Positions 26,787 to 35,830 of a stretch of DNA of 64,000 nt are shown in pieces; within the stretch, counting starts at the first letter, position 1; the number at the start of each line of letters is the position of its first letter. Location: the NCBI RefSeq assembly GCF_943192895.1, contig NZ_CALPCB010000005.1, forward strand, positions 117,003 to 181,002, read 5' to 3'. This DNA is from Veillonella_A intestinalis (GTDB lineage Bacteria > Bacillota > Negativicutes > Veillonellales > Veillonellaceae). Both the position numbers and the translations under genes were made by a program. A model generated the notes under the pieces. That model saw only the letters and a program-made list of their open reading frames with translations, had not been told where the DNA came from and ran no database searches.

Positions 26787-26834
26787 GTTTCGTAGTCATA
26801 AGTAAGATTTAGTTATGACTACGAAACTTTTTTT
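26787..26834 (+). terminator. Terminator hairpin overlapping the MerR-type promoter start
   Basis: A 15-bp perfect stem, GTTTCGTAGTCATAA (26787-26801) with its complement at 26813-26827, is followed by seven T residues. It can stop read-through from gyrB-lysP. The predicted start of the MerR-type promoter (near 26791) lies inside the 5' arm. Confidence 0.82.
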
Positions 26835-26883
26835 ATGGAAATTAAATTTGAAGAACATAGGTATTAGAAGAAAGGAACTGAAT

Positions 26884-28635
26884 ATGAGTCTATTAGAACA
26901 TGTAAATACACCACAAGATATTAAGAAAATGAGCCTTGAAGAATTAAAAACATTGGCTCAAGAAATTAGAGACGTATTAATTACTCGCGTTACCACAACA
27001 GGGGGCCATATGGCACCTAATCTTGGTTTTGTAGAAGCTACATTAGCCCTCCATTATGTATTTGAATCTCCAAAAGATAAATTTGTTTTTGATGTATCAC
27101 ATCAATCCTATATTCATAAGATTTTAACAGGTCGTAAAGAGGCTTTTACAGATCCAGCATCTTATAAAAAGTATTCTGGCTATACTAATCCAAATGAAAG
27201 TGAACATGATTTCTTTACCATTGGCCATACTTCAACTGCTGTTAGCTTAGCTTCTGGTTTGGCAAAAGCTCGTGATTTAAAAGGTGAAACTGGTAATGTA
27301 ATTGCTATTTTAGGTGATGGTTCTTTATCTGGTGGTGAAGCTATGGAAGGTCTTAATGTAAGTGCGACCTTGGGCAGTAATTTTATTGTTTTATTTAACG
27401 ATAATGATATGTCTATTGCGCCTAATGAAGGTGGCTTATACCCTCATTTAAAAGAATTAAGAGATAGCAAAGGAACAGCAGTCAATAATTTCTTCAAAGC
27501 TATGGGTCTTGATTATATCTTTGTAGAAGATGGTCATAATTTAGAGCATCTTATTGAAACCTTTAAAGGTGTAAAAGACAGTAATCATCCAATTGTTATT
27601 CATATGGTAACAACTAAAGGGAAAGGCTTGCCAGAAGCAGAAGCTAATAAAGAAGATTATCACTATATAATGGGTAAAGATTTTGATGTAGATGCTTATA
27701 TGCAAGAAGAACATTATGATGAAATCATTGCTACTCATTTATTAGCTAAAATGAAAGCTGACAAAACAGTAGTTGGTTTAACCGCTGGTGTTCCTGGTAT
27801 TGCTGGTTTTAGTGCTGAGCGTCGAGCTGAAGCAGGTAAGCAGTTTATTGATGTAGGGATTGCAGAAGAACACATGGTTGCTATGGCAGCTGGCCTTGCT
27901 AAAAATGGAGCTAAACCAGTTATTTTAGACGCAGGTACTTTCTTACAACGGACGTATGACCAATTGACTCAGGATTTAGCTTTAAATAGCAACCCTGCTA
28001 CGATTATTTCATTCCCACTAGGTGGTGGTATTTCGTCTATGGATGCTACTCATTCCAGTGCTTTTGATATGGCTATGATGAATAGTATTCCCAATTTACG
28101 AGTGTTATCACCAGCAACAAAAGAAGAATTAATAGCTATGTTAGATTGGTCTTTAGAACAGACTGAAATGCCAGTTATGATTCGAGTACCAGGTGGCAAA
28201 GTACAGACTTATGAAGCTGGTAAAGCCTTTACTGGGGCATTAACAAATGAAGTAACAGCTAATGGTAATACAGTAGCTATTTTAGGTCTTGGTGCTTTCT
28301 ATGATTTAGGTTTACGTACAAAAGAAGCTTTAAAAACTGAATTAGGTATTGAAGCTACTTTAGTAAATCCTCGTTTATCTTCTGAAGTAGATGAAGCTAC
28401 TTTAGAAGCTCTAAAGGCTAATCATGAGTTAGTAGTCACTTTAGAAGATGGTGTATTAGATGGTGGCTTTGGTGAAAAAGTAGCTCGTTTCTATGGCCCA
28501 TCTACTGTTAAAGTATTAAATATTGGTATGAAAAAAGAAGTGAATGATCGAGTGCCAATGAAAGAATTAGTAGCTCGCTATCATTTATCACCAGAATTAA
28601 TTGTGGCGGATATTAAAGCTATTTTAAATAAATAA
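26884..28635 (+). CDS. dxs: 1-deoxy-D-xylulose-5-phosphate synthase-like enzyme (short form)
   Basis: Thiamine-diphosphate enzyme of the DXS branch of transketolases. HMAPNLGFVEATLALHYVFE, FDVSHQSYIHKILTGRKE, GHTSTAVSLASGLAKARD and the ThDP/Mg site GDGSLSGGEAMEGLN are clear; the C-terminal half has DVGIAEEHMVAMAAGLA and a transketolase C-domain. It is about 583 residues, some 40 shorter than canonical DXS, and differs at several places (NDNDMSIAPNEGG; no canonical YxGPIDGHN but YIFVEDGHN). It may be a DXS paralogue with another acceptor. The ATG at 26884 has AAAGGAA upstream; an in-frame ATG at 26815 lies within the terminator hairpin. Confidence 0.75.
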   Translation: MSLLEHVNTPQDIKKMSLEELKTLAQEIRDVLITRVTTTGGHMAPNLGFVEATLALHYVFESPKDKFVFDVSHQSYIHKILTGRKEAFTDPASYKKYSGYTNPNESEHDFFTIGHTSTAVSLASGLAKARDLKGETGNVIAILGDGSLSGGEAMEGLNVSATLGSNFIVLFNDNDMSIAPNEGGLYPHLKELRDSKGTAVNNFFKAMGLDYIFVEDGHNLEHLIETFKGVKDSNHPIVIHMVTTKGKGLPEAEANKEDYHYIMGKDFDVDAYMQEEHYDEIIATHLLAKMKADKTVVGLTAGVPGIAGFSAERRAEAGKQFIDVGIAEEHMVAMAAGLAKNGAKPVILDAGTFLQRTYDQLTQDLALNSNPATIISFPLGGGISSMDATHSSAFDMAMMNSIPNLRVLSPATKEELIAMLDWSLEQTEMPVMIRVPGGKVQTYEAGKAFTGALTNEVTANGNTVAILGLGAFYDLGLRTKEALKTELGIEATLVNPRLSSEVDEATLEALKANHELVVTLEDGVLDGGFGEKVARFYGPSTVKVLNIGMKKEVNDRVPMKELVARYHLSPELIVADIKAILNK

Positions 28636-28734
28636 TAAATGCTGTAATATGGTAAACCATAAAAAATACAGAGTAAAAGAATAAAATAATTGGATAAAGA
28701 AAAAAATAACTAAATAAGAATAAATATCTAAAGA

Positions 28735-28785
28735 AAGCCTTGTTTTTACTTTAAGTTTTAAAAGTAATAACAAGGCTTCTTTTTA
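28735..28785 (+). terminator. Terminator after the DXS-like gene
   Basis: A long imperfect stem, AAGCCTTGTTTTTACTTT with AAAGTAATAACAAGGCTT, followed by CTTTTT. The remainder of the 303-bp gap (28636-28938) shows no gene. Confidence 0.8.
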
Positions 28786-28938
28786 TAAACTGTGATTACT
28801 CATAGCGAAATACCGTAGTTTTTGGTATACTATACGGTAAGTATATAGAATAAATATATACAGAGCGTACATGTGTAAGTACATATAGTACACTAAGTAT
28901 AAAGTGTCCACTTGAAGTAAGAGGAGAGTGATAAATCA

Positions 28939-30303
28939 GTGGATGGTGATGTAGGTCTGGAGATACTTATAATATTATTGTTAATTGTAGCGAATGGGAT
29001 TTTTTCCATGACAGAATTAGCGATTGTTAATGCCCGCAAAGGGTTATTAGAAGATAGTGCTGAAAAAGGTAGTAAAGGAGCACAACGGGCGATACAATTG
29101 TCTGAAGATCCTAATCAAATGTTTTCAACCATACAAATTGGTATTACTTTGATTGGCATTGTTACTGGTTTGTATTCAGGTGCAGCCCTTTCAGAACCAA
29201 TGGCAAAAGTAATTAAAGAATATATGCCTTCTTTAGCTAGTTATGCCGATTCAGTAAGCCCTATTATTATTGTATCCTTAACGACATATTTATCCTTAGT
29301 GATTGGTGAATTAGTGCCAAAACGATTAGCCCTTAATGCACCAGAGAAAATTGCTATTTTTATGGCTGTACCTATGCATTATTTTGCAGTAGTGGCCACG
29401 CCTTTAGTAGCCTTGTTAAGTGTTTCAACGTCGTCATTATTAAAAATCATGGGTGTAAAAGATAAAGAAGAAGCACCTGTTACAGAATTAGAAATTAATA
29501 AGATGTTGACACAAGGTGTTGAATTAGGTGCTTTTGAAAAAGATGAACCTCGTTTGGTAGATAATGTATTCCGTTTAGCTGATTTAAATGCTGGTGATGT
29601 TATGACGCCACGCACGCAGTTAAAATGGTTAGACTTAAATAGTCCCGATGAGGAAATAAAAGAACGATTATGTCATTCGACTCATTATCGTTTGCCTGTA
29701 GGCCGTGACTCTTTAGATGAGCTTGAAGGTCTAGTTGTGGTAGCCGATGTATTTGCTGAGCATATGAAACAAGATGGTCATAAAACATTGAAGCAATTAG
29801 TTGAAGAATGTACGAAACAGCCTGTAATGGTGCCAGAATCGATTAGTCTTATGAAGCTATTAGAAGTATTTCGTACAGAAGGTGTTCATGAAACTGTTGT
29901 TTTAGATGAATATGGTGGTTTTAGTGGCTTAGTAACATTACATGATATTATGGAAAAACTAGTAGGTCTTATGCCAGCTAGTGAAGATGAATTAAAAGAA
30001 GAAGAAAATCGCGTTATTCAACGTAGTGATACGACTTGGCTAGTAGATGGTCTTTTAAGTATTGATGAATTTAAAGAGTATTTTAATATTACTAAAGAAT
30101 TACCTGGTGAAGACGAAGATTTATATAAAACAGTTGGTGGTTTTTTAATGTATTTATTTGGCCGTATTCCTAAAGAATTGGAACGTTATATTTGGGAAGA
30201 CTATACTTTTGAAATCGTTGATATGGATAATGTGAGAATTGATAAGATTATGGTTACCCATGAACCTGTGCAAATAACAGAAGATAGTGGAACCATAGAT
30301 TAA
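28939..30303 (+). CDS. CNNM/CorC-type hemolysin-family membrane protein
   Basis: An N-terminal DUF21/CNNM membrane domain (about 1-200, four hydrophobic segments; NGIFSMTELAIVNARKG, FSTIQIGITLIGIVTGLYSGA, IGELVPKRLALNAPE) is followed by a pair of CBS domains (VMTPRTQLKWLDLN onward; ETVVLDEYGGFSGLVTLHDIME) and a C-terminal CorC/HlyC transporter-associated domain (to 454). Members are linked to Mg2+ or Co2+ export and sodium-dependent magnesium handling; toxin activity is a historical name. The start is GTG 28939 with GAGGAG about 12 bases upstream, so the start is slightly uncertain. Confidence 0.88.
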   Translation: MDGDVGLEILIILLLIVANGIFSMTELAIVNARKGLLEDSAEKGSKGAQRAIQLSEDPNQMFSTIQIGITLIGIVTGLYSGAALSEPMAKVIKEYMPSLASYADSVSPIIIVSLTTYLSLVIGELVPKRLALNAPEKIAIFMAVPMHYFAVVATPLVALLSVSTSSLLKIMGVKDKEEAPVTELEINKMLTQGVELGAFEKDEPRLVDNVFRLADLNAGDVMTPRTQLKWLDLNSPDEEIKERLCHSTHYRLPVGRDSLDELEGLVVVADVFAEHMKQDGHKTLKQLVEECTKQPVMVPESISLMKLLEVFRTEGVHETVVLDEYGGFSGLVTLHDIMEKLVGLMPASEDELKEEENRVIQRSDTTWLVDGLLSIDEFKEYFNITKELPGEDEDLYKTVGGFLMYLFGRIPKELERYIWEDYTFEIVDMDNVRIDKIMVTHEPVQITEDSGTID

Positions 30304-30308
30304 TAAGA

Positions 30309-30357
30309 AAACCCTAATAGCTATTGTATTAAAATAGCTATTAGGGTTATTTTTTTA
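30309..30357. terminator. Bidirectional terminator between CNNM gene and marR-like gene
   Basis: A 15-16-bp perfect stem (AACCCTAATAGCTAT and complement) with T-rich tails on both strands. The convergent marR-like gene ends inside it. Confidence 0.85.
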
Positions 30358-30954
30358 TTTTTTATAATATTGACCAGGTATTACGCTACCTGTTTTGGCC
30401 AAGCTGTCATTTGAAATAACCTTGTCACCATGCATGAGAGCTTCTAGGACTTCTAAGGTATTTTCAACCTTTGATAAAGGTAATTGATTTAAGATTTGAT
30501 GATAATATTGAATTTCTAGTTTATGAATTTCATCGCATACTAAGGAGACGGATTGTCCAACATCTGTAATTTTTAATAATACAGACTTTAAATCAGTAGG
30601 CTGATGAAATCGGATGAGTAAGCCATTAGTATCTAAAAACTTTACATAGCGAGAAACTAATCCCTGTGAGAAGGGCATAGCTTGGACAACTTCTTGGTAT
30701 GTGGCTACTAAATCAGGTTTATTAGCTACATAATTTAAAATTTGCATTTGTGAGTGATTAAATTTTTTCTTTAACAATCGCTCAACAATATGGGGGGATA
30801 CGGTATGAATATACTTAGGCAAGGCTTCATTGATGAATTGTTTACGCAATTCTGTATTGTACATGGAAAATAAACGAGCAGTTTCAACTAATTGTTTATA
30901 TAAGTCTTCCGTACTCAAGGAAGTATGGCTATTTAATGTTTCATCAGTATTCAT
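30355..30954 (-). CDS. MarR-family transcriptional regulator
   Basis: A 199-residue protein with a winged-helix core: FNHSQMQILNYVANKP, the recognition helix in MPFSQGLVSRYVKFLDTNGLL, then the wing FHQPTDLKSVLLKITDVG and a C-terminal dimerisation helix. The N-terminal 55 residues are longer than in minimal MarR proteins. It is divergent from the RND efflux operon, and a 24-bp perfect palindrome (30969-30992) lies between them, so it probably represses itself and the pump. The ligand is unknown. Confidence 0.8.
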   Translation of the reverse strand: MNTDETLNSHTSLSTEDLYKQLVETARLFSMYNTELRKQFINEALPKYIHTVSPHIVERLLKKKFNHSQMQILNYVANKPDLVATYQEVVQAMPFSQGLVSRYVKFLDTNGLLIRFHQPTDLKSVLLKITDVGQSVSLVCDEIHKLEIQYYHQILNQLPLSKVENTLEVLEALMHGDKVISNDSLAKTGSVIPGQYYKK

Positions 30955-30968
30955 GTACAGTCTCCTTA

Positions 30969-30992
30969 AAATATATTACCTGTAATATATTT
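30969..30992. promoter_or_regulatory. Probable operator of the MarR-like regulator
   Basis: Perfect dyad AAATATATTAC-CT-GTAATATATTT, 11-bp arms with a 2-base centre, immediately upstream of the regulator start and overlapping the -35 box (30991) of a rightward promoter. Confidence 0.65.
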
Positions 30993-31019
30993 GACATTAT
31001 ATCATATAAAAAGTAAAAT
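30991..31019 (+). promoter_or_regulatory. Candidate promoter of the RND efflux operon
   Basis: TTGACA (30991-30996), 17-base spacer, TAAAAT (31014-31019). Its -35 box overlaps the palindromic operator, so repression by occlusion is plausible. The leader to the first gene would be about 130 bases. Confidence 0.6.
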
Positions 31020-31156
31020 GTAACTAAAATAATAGATATAGATTTTATATTTTAGTGGTGAAAAATATGTAAAGTATGCGTAACTTATTAGCTCTATGGA
31101 AATTGTGTTTATAATAGGGCCTGTAAGGCGTGTTTAACATAGTAGGAGGCGTTTAT

Positions 31157-32251
31157 ATGCAGTGGAGGCAAAAGGGTGTAATGAAACAATTGGGTAGTCT
31201 TATGTTAGTTGTATCGTTACTTATTATGAGTGGTTGTGGCAGTGATTCAGAGTCTAAAGAACAGGCTCCCTTAGTTAAAACTACAGTTGTTGGTAAAGAT
31301 GCCTCAAGTAGTGAAAATAGTTTAGCTGGTACTATTAAAAATCGATATGAAACAGCCTTATCTTTTCAAATCGGTGGTCGTGTGATTCAAAAGAATTTTA
31401 CTGTTGGTGATAGAGTTAGTGCTGGTCAAGTATTAGCTGTATTAAATCAGAGTGACACGAGTAGCCAATTACAAAATGCACAAGGTGCGTTGGCGGCCGC
31501 TCAATCGCAATATGAATTAGCAGCTACTAATGTAGAACGATATCGTATTTTATATGCGCAAGAAGCTGTCAGTCAATTGCAATTAGATCAGATGGAAAAT
31601 TCCTATAAAGTGGCAGCCGCTCAATTAGAACAGGCACAGGCTAATGTACAAGCTAGTGAAAATCAACAAAATTATACCCAATTAATAGCACCCGCAGATG
31701 GTGTTATTACAGCTAGCTCTATTGAAATAGGGCAAGTGGTTGGGGCTGGTCAAACAGTAGGAATGATAGCTGTAGGTGATGAACCAGAAGCTGTAATAGC
31801 CTTGCCAGAACAAATGATGGCCTCCGTAAGTGCAGGTTCAGAAGCTAAAGTTACGTTTTGGGCGTTGCCTAATGTAGTAACTACTGGCGTTGTTCGTGAA
31901 ATATCGCCAGTTCCTGATGCGGCAGCTCGTACTTATACAGTAAAAGTAAGTTTAACGAATCCACCGAGTCAATTACAGCTGGGGATGACTGCTAATGTGG
32001 CGTTTAATCAAGTAAATGGTCCTACTATGGAAGTTCCTTTAACTGCTTTAGTGGGCACTAGAGAGCCAAAACAAAATGGTCAGGGGCAAGTATATGTAGT
32101 GACAAAAGACAATACTGTTAAATTAAAAACTGTTACATTAGGTAATATGGGGGCCAATAGTGTACAGGTAGTCTCTGGTTTACAGTCTGGTGATCGTATT
32201 GTAACAGCAGGAACTGATAAATTGGAAGAAGGGGCTAAGGTACGGATATGA
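31157..32251 (+). CDS. RND efflux periplasmic adaptor (membrane fusion protein)
   Basis: A lipoprotein adaptor linking the inner-membrane RND pump to an outer-membrane channel. The signal ends with the lipobox LLIMSGC. The biotinyl-lipoyl-like half motifs SFQIGGRVIQKNFTVGDRVS and LIAPADGVITASSIEIGQVV flank an alpha-helical hairpin rich in Gln and Ala (about 100-160). A beta-barrel domain and a membrane-proximal domain follow. The ATG at 31157 has TAGGAGG seven bases upstream and is preferred over an in-frame ATG at 31130; an internal ATG at 31181 is a weaker alternative. It overlaps the pump gene by 4 bp. Confidence 0.9.
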   Translation: MQWRQKGVMKQLGSLMLVVSLLIMSGCGSDSESKEQAPLVKTTVVGKDASSSENSLAGTIKNRYETALSFQIGGRVIQKNFTVGDRVSAGQVLAVLNQSDTSSQLQNAQGALAAAQSQYELAATNVERYRILYAQEAVSQLQLDQMENSYKVAAAQLEQAQANVQASENQQNYTQLIAPADGVITASSIEIGQVVGAGQTVGMIAVGDEPEAVIALPEQMMASVSAGSEAKVTFWALPNVVTTGVVREISPVPDAAARTYTVKVSLTNPPSQLQLGMTANVAFNQVNGPTMEVPLTALVGTREPKQNGQGQVYVVTKDNTVKLKTVTLGNMGANSVQVVSGLQSGDRIVTAGTDKLEEGAKVRI

Positions 32252-35200
32252 ATTTTAACTTAGCTGATTGGGCCTTACGGCATAAATCAATTATATATTT
32301 CTTTATTGCTATGCTCTTTGCTATTGGCAGTTTTTCTTTTATGAAAATCGGTCGTATGGAAGATCCGAATTTTACTATTCGCACTATGGTAGTAGCAGCT
32401 ACTTGGCCAGGTGCTTCCCCACAGCAAATGTCAGAGCAAGTAACGGATAAATTAGAAGAAAAAATTCGTGATTTACCAGGCCTTGATTATACTAAAAGTT
32501 TTACCGATGGCAGTAAAACAGTTATTTATGTTAACTTGAAAGAAACATTACCAGAAGATGATGTTAGAGCTGCTTGGACAGAAGTTCGTCATATGGTAAA
32601 TGATGAGTGGTCAAAACTTCCATCAGGTGTACAAGGGCCTATTATTAATGATCGCTTTGATGATGTATATGGTACGATTTATGCATTAACTGGTGAAGAA
32701 TATTCGTATGAAGAAAAGCGTTCCTATGCTGAACAAATTAAACGAGTATTACTGACTGTCCCCAATGTTAAGCGTATTGATTTAAAAGGGGTACAGCAAC
32801 AAACTTTATATGTAGAAATGAATAAGGATAAATTAGCATCTTATCAAATTAGTAGTGAAGCTATATTAAATGCTTTAAAACAGCAAAGTTCTATGGCACC
32901 AGCTGGCATGATTGATACAGATACTAATAATGTATATCTCCGTGTGAATGGTCTTTTTGATAGTGTAGATTCAGTGCGTGAAATGCCATTACAAGTGAAT
33001 GGACAAACACTTCGCTTAGGCGATATGGCTACGGTCCGTCTTGATTATGGTGAACCAGAAAGTCCTTTATTCTACTTTAATGGCAAACCAGCCATTGGGA
33101 TTGCTGTTTCAATGGATCCAGGGGCCAATAATATTGAATTTGGTGAAGCATTACAAGCTAAATTAGCCTCTTATAAAGGAGAATTACCGGTTGGCTTAGA
33201 AGTGAGTCAAGTATCGAACCAACCTCAAGTAGTAGATGAATCTATTAGTGAATTTACTCGTTCTCTTTTTGAAGCTATTGCCATTGTATTGGTAGTTAGC
33301 TTTATATCCTTAGGTGTGCGAAGTGGCCTAGTAGTAGCTTTAACCATTCCTGTAGTCGTTGCTAGTACCTTTGTGGGCATGTATGCAGATGGACTAGATT
33401 TACATAAAGTAAGTTTAGGTGCTTTAATCATTTCCTTAGGTTTATTAGTAGATGATGCTATTATCGTTGTTGAAATGATGACCCTTAAAATGGAGGAAGG
33501 GTTGGATACCCATTCAGCAGCTACCTTTGCGTATAAGTCCACAGCGTTTCCAATGCTTAGTGGTACTTTAATTACTTGTGCAGGGTTTCTTCCTATTTTC
33601 TTATCGGAAGGTTCTGTTGCCGAATTTACCCATTCTTTGTTTATTGTAGTCGCTATGGCCTTGTTACTATCTTGGTTTGCCTCTGTATTAGTTAGTCCTG
33701 TACTAGGCAGTCGTCTAATTCGTATTAAAAAAGACCATGCTGAAACAAGGGCGATGCGTTTACAAAAGTCCTTTTTAGCGCGATTTGAAAAGTTTCTTCA
33801 TTGGGCTATGGGACATCGCAAAATCGTTTTAATTACAACGGTAGTATTATTTGTTATTTCTTTAATTAGTGTACCTTTAATTAAAGTTGAATTCTTCCCT
33901 GCTTCGACACGACCTGAAATTATGGTATCAGTACAGTTCCCACAAAGTTCTTCCTTGCAATATACAAAAGAGCAAGCAGAAACATTAGACTCTTTATTAA
34001 GTGGGGATAAGCGTATTGATCATTATTCAGCTCATATTGGTGAAGGGGCGCCGCGATTTATTTTGACATTAGATCCAGAAGTAGAACGAAATAACTTTAT
34101 GCAGTATGTAATTGTAGCTAATTCATTGGAAGATAGAAATGAATTATATACTGAATTACGAGACAAGTTAAATGATACCTTCCCATCGGCATTGGTTAAT
34201 ATGACCTTTTTACAAACAGGGCCACCTTCTAAGTATCCAATTATGTTCCGTGTTGCGGGTCCAGATACAACAAAAGTAAAAGAAATAGCCAATGAAGTCA
34301 AAGAGGTATTTAAAACCTATCCGGATATAACCGACATTTCAGAAGATTGGCCAGATAATACACCAACTATACAGGTTCATATTGATCCTGCTAAAGCTCG
34401 TTTGATGGGGGTTGACAGTTATTCTGTGGCCACTGATTTGCAAGGTAAAATTTCAGGGGTTACAGTGGGTCAATACTATGTAGGTAATCAGACCATTCCT
34501 ATGAAATTTAAACTTAGTGGCAATGAAGAACATAATATGAGTGTATTACAAAATATTCCAATTCAAACGGGTTCAGGTGCTTATGTACCATTGAGTCAGA
34601 TTGCTACCATTTCGTTGGGCAATGAAGATGGTATTATTTGGCGTCGTAATATGGAACCTACCATCACAGTACATGGTAATGTACCACCGAATGTAATGGC
34701 GAATTCATTAGCCAATGATTTAAATAAAAAATTGGAACATATTCGAGCTGATTTACCAGCAGGTTATACGATTGAAGTCGATGGTTCGGCTGAACGTAGT
34801 AATATTGCTATGGACAATCTAAAAGGGCCAATGCCTATTATGTTATGTCTAATTATGACAATTTTAATGTTCCAATTGAAAAAGATTCCTCTTATGATAA
34901 TGGCTCTGTTGACGGCTCCATTAGGTTTAATAGGTGTTGTATTGACCATGATATTAACAAATACACCAATGGGCTTTATGGTCGTATTAGGGGTTATTTC
35001 CTTAAGTGGTATGATTATTCGGAACTCTATCATTTTAATTGATCAAATAGAATTACATCGTAAGGAAGGGCAAACTACTTATGAAGCCATTGTAAGTTCT
35101 ACAATTTTACGATTTAGACCAATCATGCTGACAGCCTTAGCCGCTATTTTAGGTATGGTACCATTAATGCGTAGTGCGTTCTGGTCACCTATGGCGATTG

Positions 35201-35292
35201 CCTTTAGTGGTGGTTTATTAGTGGCTACGATTTTAACTCTCATTGTATTGCCAATTATGTATGCCGTATATTATAAGGCCGAAGCAAAATAA
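32248..35292 (+). CDS. RND efflux transporter permease (AcrB/HAE1-like)
   Basis: A 1014-residue proton-driven pump with 12 membrane segments and two large periplasmic loops. The TM4 proton-relay pair is intact in GLLVDDAIIVVEMM, and early GRMEDPNFTIRTMVVAATWPGASPQQ and late RFRPIMLTALAAILGMVPL are family hallmarks. It begins at ATG overlapping the adaptor stop (ATGA type). No TolC-like outer-membrane channel follows; the next gene is an unrelated small ORF. Presence of such a pump supports a diderm cell envelope. Substrates cannot be predicted. Confidence 0.93.
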   Translation: MNFNLADWALRHKSIIYFFIAMLFAIGSFSFMKIGRMEDPNFTIRTMVVAATWPGASPQQMSEQVTDKLEEKIRDLPGLDYTKSFTDGSKTVIYVNLKETLPEDDVRAAWTEVRHMVNDEWSKLPSGVQGPIINDRFDDVYGTIYALTGEEYSYEEKRSYAEQIKRVLLTVPNVKRIDLKGVQQQTLYVEMNKDKLASYQISSEAILNALKQQSSMAPAGMIDTDTNNVYLRVNGLFDSVDSVREMPLQVNGQTLRLGDMATVRLDYGEPESPLFYFNGKPAIGIAVSMDPGANNIEFGEALQAKLASYKGELPVGLEVSQVSNQPQVVDESISEFTRSLFEAIAIVLVVSFISLGVRSGLVVALTIPVVVASTFVGMYADGLDLHKVSLGALIISLGLLVDDAIIVVEMMTLKMEEGLDTHSAATFAYKSTAFPMLSGTLITCAGFLPIFLSEGSVAEFTHSLFIVVAMALLLSWFASVLVSPVLGSRLIRIKKDHAETRAMRLQKSFLARFEKFLHWAMGHRKIVLITTVVLFVISLISVPLIKVEFFPASTRPEIMVSVQFPQSSSLQYTKEQAETLDSLLSGDKRIDHYSAHIGEGAPRFILTLDPEVERNNFMQYVIVANSLEDRNELYTELRDKLNDTFPSALVNMTFLQTGPPSKYPIMFRVAGPDTTKVKEIANEVKEVFKTYPDITDISEDWPDNTPTIQVHIDPAKARLMGVDSYSVATDLQGKISGVTVGQYYVGNQTIPMKFKLSGNEEHNMSVLQNIPIQTGSGAYVPLSQIATISLGNEDGIIWRRNMEPTITVHGNVPPNVMANSLANDLNKKLEHIRADLPAGYTIEVDGSAERSNIAMDNLKGPMPIMLCLIMTILMFQLKKIPLMIMALLTAPLGLIGVVLTMILTNTPMGFMVVLGVISLSGMIIRNSIILIDQIELHRKEGQTTYEAIVSSTILRFRPIMLTALAAILGMVPLMRSAFWSPMAIAFSGGLLVATILTLIVLPIMYAVYYKAEAK

Positions 35293-35436
35293 CCGATTTA
35301 TTCATATTTGTGAATTTTTACTGGTAATTTTACGATTAATACGATAAAATTTAATCGAATAGCATTGCCTAGATAGGGTATATGTGGTTAAATAGGTAAG
35401 AGTAAGTGCCAATAATAATGAAAAGGAGCATGTACA

Positions 35437-35754
35437 ATGAGTGACATAGCATACTATGCTATCCATTATGGGGTGGACGAAAAAGGATATATCGGATATA
35501 ACAAGGTGAATCAGGAAGTAACAGTTGTTTTACCTGATGAAGAATGGCAACAAAAAGTGTGGTCATATTTACATACACCACAGACTTTAGAAAAAGCGAT
35601 TGGTCTAGATACGTATGAAACAGTCACTGTTGATCCGTTAGCATCGTTAGCTGATTTAAAACTTGCTTTAACTGTTATGTGGGGCCGTACGGACGTACAA
35701 GTTGATTGGAGTCGTCCTGTTGAAATTGATGGTTCTATGTATTTTCCTGAATAA
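35437..35754 (+). CDS. Uncharacterised 105-residue protein
   Basis: I do not recognise this family. It is a soluble, acidic 105-residue protein with many aromatic residues (YYAIHYGVDEKGYIGYNKV, WGRTDVQVDWSRPVEIDG). It has no membrane segment, signal peptide or zinc site. AAAAGGAGC is well placed ahead of the ATG, and codon use resembles its neighbours, so it is probably a real gene. It stands alone between the RND operon and the DnaA-box cluster. Confidence 0.7.
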   Translation: MSDIAYYAIHYGVDEKGYIGYNKVNQEVTVVLPDEEWQQKVWSYLHTPQTLEKAIGLDTYETVTVDPLASLADLKLALTVMWGRTDVQVDWSRPVEIDGSMYFPE

Positions 35755-35830
35755 AAAATACTAGAGGAATACGTTAATATAGATAACGTGTTGCTGAGTA
35801 TAAGTTAAAACTTGATACATAAATACGAAC

